The notes beneath the pieces were generated by a model. It was not told where the DNA came from and searched no databases. It saw only the letters and a list, made by a program, of their open reading frames with translations. Positions 32,773 through 42,503 of a stretch of DNA of 58,372 nt are shown here, one piece after another (the first letter of the stretch is position 1; each line of letters begins with the position of its first letter). The translations under genes and the position numbers were made by a program. Source of the stretch: Verrucomicrobia subdivision 3 bacterium UBA7542 (GTDB lineage: Bacteria > Verrucomicrobiota > Verrucomicrobiia > Limisphaerales > UBA11358); assembly GCA_002479245.1 (NCBI GenBank), contig DLMG01000186.1, positions 1-58,372 of the forward strand, in the 5' to 3' direction.

Positions 32773-33921
32773 TCATTCCGACCCGTCTTTGGAAGACGGC
32801 GATGGAAACTTCTTGTCCGGTTCATTCTGATACCAGAAGGCAACCGATGAGATGTCGTCCTTCAACGGCAGATACCGGCCACCAGACTGCCAGCCAAGCG
32901 CTTGGATGGTCACTTTCAAGCTTTTTTGGAAGCGCACCGGGTCGGGGATGTGCCAGCGATACAAGCCAAACTTTTGGCCCGCTTCGTATATCTTATCCGA
33001 AGGAATGACCTGCGCCAGACCGGTGTAAGGCGTGGAAAAGACCTGATATTTTTTTGTCCCGGGGTTTTCAAAATCATAGGAACCGCAAAAGTAGTCTTCC
33101 GTACCCGTGCCACAGATGGTGGGGAACTCTTTGTCGCCGTCCAGGTAAAACTTGATTTCCCCTTCACCCCACCATCCTGGACCGTGCGTTTCCCAGGCCA
33201 AGTAAGTGCCGACATATTGTCCCCGGCCTTCGACGCCATCAAGAATCGTATAAAGACCACTTTGCTTGACCGGCGCTTCGTGTCGGAATTGGGCATGGAA
33301 ATAGGCGGCATCTTCCGGCAGTTCCGACAGTGTGTAATCCACCTGATAGTACAGCACCATGTCTTTGTCGTCGGTATTCTCCAGGGTGATTCTGGCTGAC
33401 TTGCGGAAGGGCATCGGCCAATAACAATTGAACGCGCTGCCCGGGTTGACACATACCGCCAGCGAACTGATTTGGCAATACTCCCCCCAGCCGCAGGCGA
33501 AGAAATCTCCGACCGGGCATTCCACTGATGGCACGGTTGCGCCATCCCAATAAAAGCGCAGAATTGAGTGCCGCCAATTTCCTGTGGGCGTCATCCAGAT
33601 GTGCTGAATGCTGCCGGGCCCTTGGATCTCGCCCAGCGTGAACGTGCTTTTGGCCTTGATCACCACCGACGGCGAAATCTTCCAGCCCGGTCCCAAATCC
33701 CGCGCAGCGTATGAGCCGGTGCCATTTGTGGCCATGCCCGCCTTGCCTTTTTCACCTGTAAAATTCTCAGGGCAGATCGATCGTGACTGAGATTTGGAAG
33801 AGCGACAAAGATTCCCCAGAAGGCCACCCGAGACATCATAGACCGGGTCTGCTGCCTTCAACTCCAGTCGGTACAATGCCAGCAGCAAAAGAGCCAGCCC
33901 CAACTGCGTTGATGATTTCAT
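32773..33921 (-). CDS. GH172 (DUF2961) glycosidase 1
   Basis: 382 residues with a signal peptide (LGLALLLLALYRLELKAADP). GH172 signatures: GPGSIQHIWMT, LRFYWDGATVPSVECPVGDF, NCYWPMPFRKSARI, GWWGEGEIKFYLDGDKEFP and CGTGTEDYFCGSYDF. The Glu residues of the last two are the usual catalytic pair. Characterised GH172 members act on D-fructofuranose and D-arabinofuranose linkages, so a D-arabinofuranosidase is a good candidate. It is the first gene of operon 1, with the putative XylR-type operator about 100 bp upstream. A second, longer GH172 is at 37410. Confidence 0.85.
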   Translation of the reverse strand: MKSSTQLGLALLLLALYRLELKAADPVYDVSGGLLGNLCRSSKSQSRSICPENFTGEKGKAGMATNGTGSYAARDLGPGWKISPSVVIKAKSTFTLGEIQGPGSIQHIWMTPTGNWRHSILRFYWDGATVPSVECPVGDFFACGWGEYCQISSLAVCVNPGSAFNCYWPMPFRKSARITLENTDDKDMVLYYQVDYTLSELPEDAAYFHAQFRHEAPVKQSGLYTILDGVEGRGQYVGTYLAWETHGPGWWGEGEIKFYLDGDKEFPTICGTGTEDYFCGSYDFENPGTKKYQVFSTPYTGLAQVIPSDKIYEAGQKFGLYRWHIPDPVRFQKSLKVTIQALGWQSGGRYLPLKDDISSVAFWYQNEPDKKFPSPSSKDGSE

Positions 33922-34021
33922 AAAGAATCTTTGTTCCGTTTCGGTTCATTCATCAAGTGAAGTGGCCGCCGGTCGCAACCGAAGTCCACTCCGTTCTTTA
34001 TGCGGCAAATCTGAGCGGGTG

Positions 34022-34065
34022 TCATTGAGATTTCGCGTTTTTCTATTGAGCTTTTGCGACCGTCG
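34022..34065 (-). promoter_or_regulatory. Putative AraC/XylR-type operator, copy 1
   Basis: Read on the minus strand, the half-sites GCAAAAGCTCAAT and GCGAAATCTCAAT (11 of 13 identical) start 21 bp apart, two helical turns, in direct orientation. This is how AraC-family dimers bind. The 44-bp block is 36/44 identical to 45541-45584, upstream of operon 2. It lies between GH172 (ATG 33921) and the regulator (ATG 34260), so it may control both. Confidence 0.6.
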
Positions 34066-34259
34066 TGTAGGATGAGGCGTCTTTTGGCAAAACGCGCGTG
34101 TGATTCATCAGATAATGCACTAAGAGAAGGGTCATTAGGGTGAAGAAACTCAGCGTCCATTCCAAGAGCCTGTTAAGGTTTTTGAAACCTGGCCAATTCG
34201 GGGAATGATCCAGGTGTTTCAGCATGTATGGAAGAGTTACAATATAAACTTTTCATTCT

Positions 34260-35486
34260 ATGAGACCTCGCCGGAAGCGAGCCTTTCCAAAGCGCCGACG
34301 ACGCGTGGCACTGATCATCGAGTCGTCGCGGGCTTATGGCCGGGGACTGTTTTTGGGCATTGCCAAGTTCGTGCGCGAGCACCACGAATGGTCCGTGCAA
34401 AGCGAGGAATGGAAGTGGACCGACGCTTTTCCAGTCTGGCTCAGGAACTGGGACGGGGACGGAGTCATTGCCCGGGTGGAAACGCCGGAAATGGCCGCGT
34501 TTGTCCGTCGGCTCGGGATGCCGGCGGTGGATGTGCGCGGCTCGGTCAGCGGTTTTGGCTTGCCCCTGATTGATACCGATGACCGGAAGGTGGCGAACCT
34601 GGCAGCCGAACATCTCATGTGCCGTGGGTTTCGACACTATGCGTTTTGTGGATTCGTAGGAGCCAATTATTCCGACAAGCGGTCCCATTGGTTCCAAGAA
34701 CAACTGACACTTTCCGGCTTTTCGTGTCAGATTTTTACTCCGCCGATGCAATTGGCGGAAGGGCAAACAACCGGATACGAAAGGCAAGGTTTGCTCTTCC
34801 AAGAAGACCTCGGACGCTGGTTGGTCTCGCTTCCCAAACCAATAGGAATTATGGCGTGCAACGACATTCGCGGCCAGCAGGTCTTAAATCTCTGCCGCAG
34901 TCTGGACTTGGCCGTGCCTGAGGAAGTGGCGATCATCGGCGTGGACAATGATGAAATCCTCTGTGAGCTGTCGGACCCACCGCTTAGCAGTGTGGCGCCG
35001 GACACACTTCGCATCGGGTATGATGCGGCAGTTTTGCTCGATCGGATGATGGCCGGCGGCAAACCTCCCGCCAAACCGGTCCTCATCCCTCCGCGTGGGA
35101 TTGTGACCCGGCGCTCCACGGAGGTGCTGGCCTTGGATGATCACCAGTTGGCCGTCGGGTTGCGTTTCATCCGCGATCATGCATTTGATCCCATCACCAT
35201 CAAAGAGGTGGCGAAGGTGGCGAGCATGTGCCGGCGGGTCTTCGAACGACGTTTCGCGGCGAAGATGGGGCGCTCCCCAAAAGCTGAGGTGTTACGGTTG
35301 CGCTTGGAAAAAGCGAAACAATTACTGACAGATACCGACTGGAACCTGTCCCAGATTGCCGAAAAAACGGGTTTCAATTACGGCGAATACCTGCACACTG
35401 TGTTCACGCAGAAAACAGGAATCACCCCCGGAGAATTTCGTCGGCACGCCAAAATGACCTCCAGAGGCCGGTTTCACCTTGTGTAA
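34260..35486 (+). CDS. XylR-type transcriptional regulator (LacI-like sensor plus AraC HTH)
   Basis: 408 residues. A basic start (MRPRRKRAFPKRRRRVALII) leads into a periplasmic-binding-protein-like sugar domain (about 15-280: RAYGRGLFLGIAKFVREHHE, DVRGSVSGFGLPLIDTDDRK, VPEEVAIIGVDNDEILCELS). The C-terminal 110 residues are a double helix-turn-helix of the AraC family (FDPITIKEVAKVASMCRRVF, NLSQIAEKTGFNYGEYLHTV). E. coli XylR has the same plan and activates xylose genes. Here it sits between two minus-strand operons whose first genes both have the 44-bp operator-like element. It is therefore the likely local activator. Sugar ligand unknown. Confidence 0.9.
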   Translation: MRPRRKRAFPKRRRRVALIIESSRAYGRGLFLGIAKFVREHHEWSVQSEEWKWTDAFPVWLRNWDGDGVIARVETPEMAAFVRRLGMPAVDVRGSVSGFGLPLIDTDDRKVANLAAEHLMCRGFRHYAFCGFVGANYSDKRSHWFQEQLTLSGFSCQIFTPPMQLAEGQTTGYERQGLLFQEDLGRWLVSLPKPIGIMACNDIRGQQVLNLCRSLDLAVPEEVAIIGVDNDEILCELSDPPLSSVAPDTLRIGYDAAVLLDRMMAGGKPPAKPVLIPPRGIVTRRSTEVLALDDHQLAVGLRFIRDHAFDPITIKEVAKVASMCRRVFERRFAAKMGRSPKAEVLRLRLEKAKQLLTDTDWNLSQIAEKTGFNYGEYLHTVFTQKTGITPGEFRRHAKMTSRGRFHLV

Positions 35487-35619
35487 AAGACTCCACAAAT
35501 CGTTGAGACCGCGGAAATTCATGCGCATCATTTCACGGCGATCGCAGTGGCCCTTCGGATTCTGATGGAGGCAAACAGGCAACTCCAAGCCGCGAATGGG
35601 TCTGACGCCGTTCGAACTT

Positions 35620-37362
35620 TCAAGGATGCGCTTCCTCAGCGTTCTCGTATCGGATCCTGACAGCACCCGAATGCTCGTGTTTAACACGAACCGCAAAACC
35701 ACCGCGGGCAAGTGCTTCCACAGTGTATCCTTGGGTGCATTCATTGAGGCTGTTTACACGAGGCAGAAATTCCGCTCCCGCGCGAACCGCCGTTGGCGCA
35801 TCCCGCAATCTGAGCACTTCGCGCGAGGCCTTGTCGAACGTCAGATAATCAAGCTTGTGGTCCCCATAATGAATGGCGCGCACCACGGAAGTTGAGCCCA
35901 ATAAGTGCGACTCTTTCGGCGGAGCCCATTCCGGCACCGAGGCCAGGCCCCGCTGAAAGTGGCGCAGGTAATCTCCGTAGCCGTCGGAAAACCAATAGCC
36001 GGTGGGCTCATCAATGCTCGCCCGGACCAGCCCGTCTTCGCGCGAGGCATAAGTTGCCCAATTAAAAGAACGAAAGGCGCGTTCTTTGGAATCACGGTCG
36101 CCAGTCACTTCGTACCATAGGGCACGCACGGAAGCGTAGCGCGCGGTGTGACTGGACATTTTGTCCTTATCATTCAACTGCTCGGAAAGCACTTCTGCAC
36201 CCCACTGTAAGCCCTTTTCATGGAGCCCCGCCATGGTTATCGAGTCGGATGCGAAGTAGTGGGTCACCCAATCCAGAATACGCTTCGCGTGAACGAGGGC
36301 ATCCGGATCCATCTCCGGGTGCTGGAGCAAGTAACGGGCGGTCTCCAGCGCTGAATATTGGTTCCGGTTGGTGCGATAATCGGCGTAGATCAGCACGTCT
36401 TCGAAATACTGCGTCCAGACCTGGTTCTGGACGGGGTAAGTCATGAGCCAACGCCACGCCAGGTCTCTCGCTCGCGCGTAGGATTTTTGGCGGCCCTGCT
36501 TGAGCCGGAGAAGTTCGTCAAACAGGCGTATGGGGCCGATGGTGTTGGCAGTGTATTCCTCGCGTATTCGAGTCCCGGTCCTGGCATCGACGCGAAATGG
36601 CCAGGGAGAATGGCTTTGGTCTCCGGGGCGCACGTGCGCCGCCAGCGCATCGGCACAATGGAGAGCGGCTTGGAGATACTTTTTCTCCAGCGTATACTCG
36701 TAGAACTGGAGATAGGCGTATCCAAGTTCACCGACCTTGTCCGGTTCCAGGTATCCCACGCCGTCTCCGCGGCCGCAAGGCGTGTGGTGTTCCTGATCGC
36801 AGTAAATGGTGTCGGTGCCGCCCTTGTAAACCGGATTGCCCGCATCCGAACTGGAATACGGAACCAAAGCCCAGGAATCGTTGGCGTCCGTGGTTCCAAA
36901 CGTGATCATGTGGTCCAACATCTCTCGCACCCGGTCCATGACGGTTTGATCTCCATTATAGGCATGATAGAGTAACGCTGAGTCGGTAAGCATGGCGAAT
37001 AATCCGGCAGGATTGTGAGCCCAGGGGCGTCCCGAGAACAGCGGTTGAGCCGGATCATTCAGTCCGTTGAATTCCGGGTAGGTAAAATAGGTTCGGTAAC
37101 CATCCGGCTGCACTGGGATGCTCTTAAACATCTCCCAGTCATTTCGGATGATCCAGTCGTACGGAGCTTCGGAATTAACCCAACTAAGAAGCTCGCCTTC
37201 CTTATCGAGTCGCACCTGGTGCCAGAAAAGTTGGTCGGCGTGCAGGACATTCGTGTTCAAGAACCATGCGACGCTCAACAGGGCAGCAAATCGGCGCGCG
37301 ACAGTTGGCCGGCTGACCGTGCGGCGGAGAGGCGATGTCCAAGGAACAAACCACATTTTCAT
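35620..37362 (-). CDS. Secreted (alpha/alpha)6-barrel protein, glycosidase- or lyase-like
   Basis: 580 residues with a long basic start and signal segment (FAALLSVAWFLNTNVLHADQ). The body is helical with repeated hairpins and aromatic patches: GRPWAHNPAGLFAMLTDSAL, CDQEHHTPCGRGDGVGYLEP, YLQFYEYTLEKKYLQAALHC. This is the pattern of six-hairpin glycosidases and polysaccharide lyases. A short C-terminal beta domain follows (TVEALARGGFAVRVKHEHSG). I cannot name the family. Last gene of operon 2, convergent with the regulator gene across a 133-bp gap. Confidence 0.65.
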   Translation of the reverse strand: MKMWFVPWTSPLRRTVSRPTVARRFAALLSVAWFLNTNVLHADQLFWHQVRLDKEGELLSWVNSEAPYDWIIRNDWEMFKSIPVQPDGYRTYFTYPEFNGLNDPAQPLFSGRPWAHNPAGLFAMLTDSALLYHAYNGDQTVMDRVREMLDHMITFGTTDANDSWALVPYSSSDAGNPVYKGGTDTIYCDQEHHTPCGRGDGVGYLEPDKVGELGYAYLQFYEYTLEKKYLQAALHCADALAAHVRPGDQSHSPWPFRVDARTGTRIREEYTANTIGPIRLFDELLRLKQGRQKSYARARDLAWRWLMTYPVQNQVWTQYFEDVLIYADYRTNRNQYSALETARYLLQHPEMDPDALVHAKRILDWVTHYFASDSITMAGLHEKGLQWGAEVLSEQLNDKDKMSSHTARYASVRALWYEVTGDRDSKERAFRSFNWATYASREDGLVRASIDEPTGYWFSDGYGDYLRHFQRGLASVPEWAPPKESHLLGSTSVVRAIHYGDHKLDYLTFDKASREVLRLRDAPTAVRAGAEFLPRVNSLNECTQGYTVEALARGGFAVRVKHEHSGAVRIRYENAEEAHP

Positions 37363-37409
37363 AAATCCAAGCGCTTATGATGCCAAATCCTGAAGGAGAT
37401 GGTTCCAGA

Positions 37410-38936
37410 TCATTTGTGCTTTTGTAACGTTCGCAAATCAACATTCGCCGGCCGGCTGTAAACTGGAACGCGCACCACCAGCGCATCGAAGCCCAGATAA
37501 TACCCCGCCGATTTAGGGGATTTGCCGGCGCATTCAAAGCGCAAGGTATGGGTTCCTGCTGTCAGTTTTTGCGCACCCAGTTTTTCCGCGGTCGGGACGA
37601 TTTCCGGATCGTAAAGGTCAAGCCGGGCGATTTGCCGGCCGTCGAGCAACACGCGATAAATCCCGTAGTCGTAAGAGTGCACCAGCTTGGCCGTCAGTTC
37701 GGCCATCTGGTTGGTCTGGCTCTCGAACGACACTTCCACCCATCCTTTGTCGTTGAGCGGGTGGAACCACAGTTGTTTGCCATCGGTTACCCCATCCAGG
37801 GACTGCACTTCAATCGGGTCGTCGGAATGCTTCGCCGTGGCCACGGTGGTGTGGCCTTTAAGCAGGATCCATTCGTGGAACGGCAATCGCTCCGGCCCGG
37901 GCGGCAAGGCCGGCCAGGGTTTGTGCGGCTCGATTTGATACCAGAACGCCACGCTGGAGAACAAATCGTCGCGTTCAATGAAACCGGTGGACGTTCCATC
38001 GGGAAAATCCTGGCCGCCCTTGTGCTGGATTTCCACGCGCAACGACTTCTTGAACGTGATCGGATCGGGAATATGCCAGCGGTAGGCGCTGCCGCGGTTG
38101 CCGGGGTCATAGCCTTCCCACAGCGGGGTGCCATAAAACGGGCCGGACTGCTCGCGGAAACCCCAGCCGTCGCAAAAATAATCCTCCGTCCCGGTTCCGC
38201 GCAGGCTGGGCTCCTGCTCGCCGTCGATGTAAAAGAAATCATTTCCTTCGCCAAACCAGCCCGGCGACGTCAGATAAACACTCAACACGGTGCCCACGTA
38301 TTGCCCGCGACCGGTAATGTCTGCGATCAGATAATTCTGGCCCATCACGCACGGAAACTCCTGCCGGTACATCGCGTGGAAATAGGCGCTGTCCTCCGGC
38401 AATGACGGCAGTTTCTGCCAGTCGATGTAATAGTAAAACGCCTCGCAGGGGCTCTTGCCTTCGTTGGTAACGACGATGCGAGCTGATTTCCGAAACGGCA
38501 TCGGCCAATAACAATTGCGGCCGCGGCCCTCGGAACTGACGCGGACGGGCAATGAAGTAAATGGCTTGTCAACGCCCATGCCCATGCCAAAGAAATCGCC
38601 AATCGGACATTCGACGCTGGCGTTGGTTTCGCCGTCCCAATAAATGCGCAGCGTGAGCAGCCGGGAATAATTCGGCTCCGGGTCCGCAATCGTGCACCAG
38701 AAGTGGACGATTTCGCCGGGACCGGTGAGTTCCGCCAGCGTCAGACTGCCGCCCGGTTTGATCCGCCGGCAGTCCCCGTTGCCATGGCGCCAGTCAGGAT
38801 CGGTGGACGATGCCCGCCGGGTCTCGAAGTTTTTAAGTTTCTCCAGGCCCGACAACGGATTGCCCGGATCCAATTGCGCCAGGAGAGTACTGCAACCCAG
38901 CGTGAGGATAAGGACTGCCGAATGGATTTGGTTCAT
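37410..38936 (-). CDS. GH172 (DUF2961) glycosidase 2 with extra C-terminal domain
   Basis: 508 residues with a signal peptide (SAVLILTLGCSTLLAQ). It shows the same core as the enzyme at 32773: GPGEIVHFWCTI, LRIYWDGETNASVECPIGDF, NCYWPMPFRKSARIVV, GWFGEGNDFFYIDGEQEPSL and GTGTEDYFCDGWGF, with both catalytic Glu positions kept. After the core (about residue 355) an added beta-sandwich of about 130 residues ends in AGTHTLRFECAGKSPKSAGY, like carbohydrate-binding or galactose-binding-like domains. Two GH172 genes in one locus suggest two related linkages in one glycan. Follows the pseudopilin gene in operon 2. Confidence 0.85.
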   Translation of the reverse strand: MNQIHSAVLILTLGCSTLLAQLDPGNPLSGLEKLKNFETRRASSTDPDWRHGNGDCRRIKPGGSLTLAELTGPGEIVHFWCTIADPEPNYSRLLTLRIYWDGETNASVECPIGDFFGMGMGVDKPFTSLPVRVSSEGRGRNCYWPMPFRKSARIVVTNEGKSPCEAFYYYIDWQKLPSLPEDSAYFHAMYRQEFPCVMGQNYLIADITGRGQYVGTVLSVYLTSPGWFGEGNDFFYIDGEQEPSLRGTGTEDYFCDGWGFREQSGPFYGTPLWEGYDPGNRGSAYRWHIPDPITFKKSLRVEIQHKGGQDFPDGTSTGFIERDDLFSSVAFWYQIEPHKPWPALPPGPERLPFHEWILLKGHTTVATAKHSDDPIEVQSLDGVTDGKQLWFHPLNDKGWVEVSFESQTNQMAELTAKLVHSYDYGIYRVLLDGRQIARLDLYDPEIVPTAEKLGAQKLTAGTHTLRFECAGKSPKSAGYYLGFDALVVRVPVYSRPANVDLRTLQKHK

Positions 38937-38972
38937 GTGATTGATCGTTGTTTGTTCAAAAAAGTTAAATGG

Positions 38973-39788
38973 TTAGTGATTGGATCTCTGCAACGGGTCC
39001 CAATATCGGGAATTAACGAGCGCTTTAACGGTTGCTCCGGCTGGATCCACCGGAGGATTGATATTGGCATCCTTGCGCGGTTCGGCATGTCCATCGGTGA
39101 ACGCACAGTTTCCAACGCCCGAGTGCCGATACGTCTCGACACCTTGCAGACTGCCCATGGAGGAATAAGGCCACCAGCAGTCTGAACTCCAGCAAGCCGT
39201 GGAATTGGTATCGGCGGATGCCGGCATGCTGTCGCCAATCATGAAGGTATCCGTCGGATGGAGAATGGAACTTCGTTTAAAATCAGGCGAGGTGTCAAAA
39301 TGCACTCCTCCCACTAACAGGGTGGTGGCCAAAAAAGGATGCAGTCCCAGAAAATAATTATTGTAGCCATACCCGACGAAATGAGGATCAAAATTCCAGG
39401 ACCATTTCACGCCAGCGTCAATCCGCTGTCCTTTGATGGCAGGACACTGAAAGAGATTGCTTTGCGATGGGTTGTTCGCCATGGCGAGCAGTGTGGTGCC
39501 CCACCAGTTGGTCATGGATATATACACATTGTTGTTATCAATGTTTTGGTTTCGGTGAGCGGGAAAAATGTCGTTGTAATCGTCAGTATAAAGCTGCATG
39601 AAAACTGAGATTTGTCTGAGGTTGTTGAGACAGGAGATTCGGTTGCCCTGGTTCTTGGCCCGGGAGAGCACGGGCAGCAGCAACGCGGCCAGGATGGCGA
39701 TGATGGCAATGACCACCAGCAACTCAATCAGCGTGAAGGCCGATTTAGCCCGCGAAGGATTAATGCCGATCTTGGTTTTTGTAATCAT
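38973..39788 (-). CDS. Type IV pilin-like (H-X9-DG) pseudopilin
   Basis: 271 residues from ATG 39788, which has AGGAAA upstream; ATG 39809 is less likely. It has a prepilin leader and cleavage site with the classic start [20 protein letters not shown], then [20 protein letters not shown]. Near the end is the H-X9-DG motif (H, nine residues, [18 protein letters not shown]). Such proteins are very numerous in Verrucomicrobiota, Planctomycetota and Lentisphaerota and are thought to be processed by PilD and displayed at the cell surface. Its place inside a glycosidase operon suggests surface glycan binding or secretion, which is unproven. Confidence 0.9.
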   Translation of the reverse strand: MITKTKIGINPSRAKSAFTLIELLVVIAIIAILAALLLPVLSRAKNQGNRISCLNNLRQISVFMQLYTDDYNDIFPAHRNQNIDNNNVYISMTNWWGTTLLAMANNPSQSNLFQCPAIKGQRIDAGVKWSWNFDPHFVGYGYNNYFLGLHPFLATTLLVGGVHFDTSPDFKRSSILHPTDTFMIGDSMPASADTNSTACWSSDCWWPYSSMGSLQGVETYRHSGVGNCAFTDGHAEPRKDANINPPVDPAGATVKALVNSRYWDPLQRSNH

Positions 39789-39805
39789 TGATTTCCTGTT
39801 CAACG

Positions 39806-42466
39806 TCAAGGCTTGCCCTCGTCGGGATTCTCTGCGGGGATGACCTCCACCGCCTGAATCATTGCCTCGTGGCCCGGGATGGATTTGAACCGCAGTTCAA
39901 TGATGCCGTTTTGGGGCTGGATGTTTTGAAATTCGCGGGTATATGCATGGAACGTTCCCACTTCCTTTCGCACGTTCAGATTTTCAATCATGGTTTGGCC
40001 GTTGATGAGCACCGTGGTGGGACGGGAAACCGATTCCCATTTGTCTCCTTCACGCTCGATCCACGGCGTTTCGGGCGTGTCAGCCCAGTGCAAACGTACT
40101 TGGTAATGGCCGGGCGCCACGGTGAGGTTCACCCAAAACTCCGGCGCATGAACGCCGTATCGGGAAATCTCTTCATCGTCGGTTCCGCCAATATACATGC
40201 TCCGGCGACTATGCCACCAGCACCGCGCGACCGTATCCATATCCGCTCCGACGCGGGCGACAAACTCGGTGCCCGGCCGCCAGGCGTTCCCCTTCGAGTC
40301 AATGTAGTCCTCCCGCCCGGTGTAACCAAAGATCAGCCGTTGCGCGCCTTTTGGTCCGCTGCCGGAACCGAAGCCCGCGTCTCCGGTCGCAGCGGAGTAT
40401 TGGGCGGACTCGATTCCAATCTGAGCGCCGCGCGCCAGAGGATTTTTCTCACCGCGCACGACGATTTTCAATTCATGCCGGCCATTGGTCAGACCATTCT
40501 TGAGAAAAATCGGTTGTTCATGCCGTATCGTGGGATTCCAACACTCAACCAACGTTGGTTGCTTCACACCGTCCACGAAGGCATCAGCCCAACCCCCATC
40601 AGGACCAACGACGCCCAGCAGTCGCACTTGATTGCCGGAGAATTGGAAGGTCATTGTCACGCCCGGTTGATCCGCAGATCGGAATGAACCGTCTGGCGCG
40701 GCGCTGTCTTTTATCGTAGCCCATGTTCCAGTGAACGCGAACGAGGTCTTGTCAGCAATTTGTTGTGGATCGTCTCCGACCACTTGAATGTTTCGGCAGC
40801 CATCGTGACGCACGGTGACGATCCAATCGCCGTTTGACAACGGAGCGAGCGAGTAGCCGTTGGCGTCCAGCGTGGAGCATTCTTTGAGTTGGTGGCCATC
40901 GGCCCGAATAGACGTGGGACGAAAAGCCAATCGCATGACTTCCTGCACGCCCGGCGGCGAATCGAAGGTGGTGTAAGTGATTTTGCCTTTTTCATAGAGA
41001 ATTTCCTGCACGACGGAAGAGGAACGGACAATGTGATTTTCGCGGTTTGGAGCGAATTTTTCCGGAAGCCACGCCATGGCCTCCAGAACCTGACACAATG
41101 GCCACGGATGAGCCAGATTCGACCATTCGGCGGTCGCAACCTGGTCGCCAAACAAGCCGTCCTTGACGACACCGTTGGGAAGGCTGTCGTAAGTCGCCAT
41201 GAGCATCATGCGTCGGCCAATTTCGGAAGCCCATTCGCTGTGGGCCAGCACGCCGTAGCGAATCAGCGTGGGGCCAGCAGTGTATTGATTGTAAGACAGA
41301 GAAGTGCCGCAGCAAACGGAAGATTCGGGAAACGCCCAGGCGCCGCCATACACGTCACCATAGGAATCCGGGGCGACGCAATTGCGATTCCAAACCAGTG
41401 AAAGCATGTTCCGCAAATCATTCTGCCAGTTGGGATAAGCTTTGGGATATTTCATGAAATGGTCGGCGCACATTGAGACCATGCCGCACATCATGGGATT
41501 GTCCCAATCCCAATACGTCCGCCCCCACGTGTCATCAACCCACCAGGCGGGCAGCATCTGCTCGTTCAGATAATGCCTCCCAGCGTCCCTGGCCTTGAGA
41601 ATTGCGTCATCTTGTCCCAGATAGCCAATCTGAATCAGGTCGTCGAGAAAATCAACTATGATGGATGTGGTGCCGGTGAGCACGTCGGACCATCCGACGA
41701 CGGACGGGTCCACGTAACGATTCCACGGGGAAATGTCTGGATGAGTGAACTGGCACTTGGCGGCGAACACGTCGCCCCAATGTTTTGCCATTTGAAGGTA
41801 GCGCGGATTTCCGGTGAGCTTATAGGCGCGAAGCACCTCAATGCCCACAATGGCACAGAGGTCGAGTTGATTGCGGCCTGCCGGGTTGCATTTGCCATAG
41901 GCTTTTCCTCGTGTCGGCGTGCTGATGGGAAACAGGGGCCAGCCGGCCTTTTCATCGGTCAACCCGTAATCCAAAATATAATCCACCGCCCGGGGAATAT
42001 AGACGAACGCGATCGGATCGCCGCTATATTGGTAGTAAGCGGTGAGTCCTTTTATGGTGCTCCAGGTGCGTTGCGCCAAATCTCCGCACATCCAATCGGT
42101 CGTCGGGGGAATCAGGATTGTGCCGTCGGGTTTGATGCTCCAATGGGAATTGTAAATGAAGTCCGGCGCGGCCATGACCGCCTTAGGTTTGTCCACCCAC
42201 GGATAGCGCTTATAAACGTTCACGGCCGTGTTCAGGCGCTCATCCAACTGCCCGTTCAATCCATGATACCAGGGAGCGATCACGCCATAAGCATCCACTT
42301 CCGCGGGATGGGCGTAATAGGATGGAAGATTCGTGGCAGCCGGGGTGTTGAAGCAAACCGCGACCGCCACGAGCAACCACCAAACCGGCATCAAGAATGG
42401 GAATCGGGAATTCCCGGGCAAACACGGGCTGCCCGCGCCTGCTCTCGAGTCGGGATGTTTTATCAT
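39806..42466 (-). CDS. Secreted (alpha/alpha)6-barrel protein with two C-terminal beta-sandwich domains
   Basis: 886 residues. It starts with a basic stretch and a membrane/signal segment ([20 protein letters not shown]). Residues about 50-480 are an (alpha/alpha)6 barrel: [60 protein letters not shown], the last like beta-L-arabinofuranosidase-type GH127/GH146 sequences rich in Cys. Then come a lectin-like sandwich (about 590-700: [20 protein letters not shown]) and a malectin-like domain (about 740-880: [20 protein letters not shown]). Exact family unclear. Second gene of operon 2, 37 bp after the LamG gene. Confidence 0.65.
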   Translation of the reverse strand: MIKHPDSRAGAGSPCLPGNSRFPFLMPVWWLLVAVAVCFNTPAATNLPSYYAHPAEVDAYGVIAPWYHGLNGQLDERLNTAVNVYKRYPWVDKPKAVMAAPDFIYNSHWSIKPDGTILIPPTTDWMCGDLAQRTWSTIKGLTAYYQYSGDPIAFVYIPRAVDYILDYGLTDEKAGWPLFPISTPTRGKAYGKCNPAGRNQLDLCAIVGIEVLRAYKLTGNPRYLQMAKHWGDVFAAKCQFTHPDISPWNRYVDPSVVGWSDVLTGTTSIIVDFLDDLIQIGYLGQDDAILKARDAGRHYLNEQMLPAWWVDDTWGRTYWDWDNPMMCGMVSMCADHFMKYPKAYPNWQNDLRNMLSLVWNRNCVAPDSYGDVYGGAWAFPESSVCCGTSLSYNQYTAGPTLIRYGVLAHSEWASEIGRRMMLMATYDSLPNGVVKDGLFGDQVATAEWSNLAHPWPLCQVLEAMAWLPEKFAPNRENHIVRSSSVVQEILYEKGKITYTTFDSPPGVQEVMRLAFRPTSIRADGHQLKECSTLDANGYSLAPLSNGDWIVTVRHDGCRNIQVVGDDPQQIADKTSFAFTGTWATIKDSAAPDGSFRSADQPGVTMTFQFSGNQVRLLGVVGPDGGWADAFVDGVKQPTLVECWNPTIRHEQPIFLKNGLTNGRHELKIVVRGEKNPLARGAQIGIESAQYSAATGDAGFGSGSGPKGAQRLIFGYTGREDYIDSKGNAWRPGTEFVARVGADMDTVARCWWHSRRSMYIGGTDDEEISRYGVHAPEFWVNLTVAPGHYQVRLHWADTPETPWIEREGDKWESVSRPTTVLINGQTMIENLNVRKEVGTFHAYTREFQNIQPQNGIIELRFKSIPGHEAMIQAVEVIPAENPDEGKP

Positions 42467-42503
42467 TCAATCAATCCAGATTACTCTCGCCCGTTTGGAG
42501 CTC

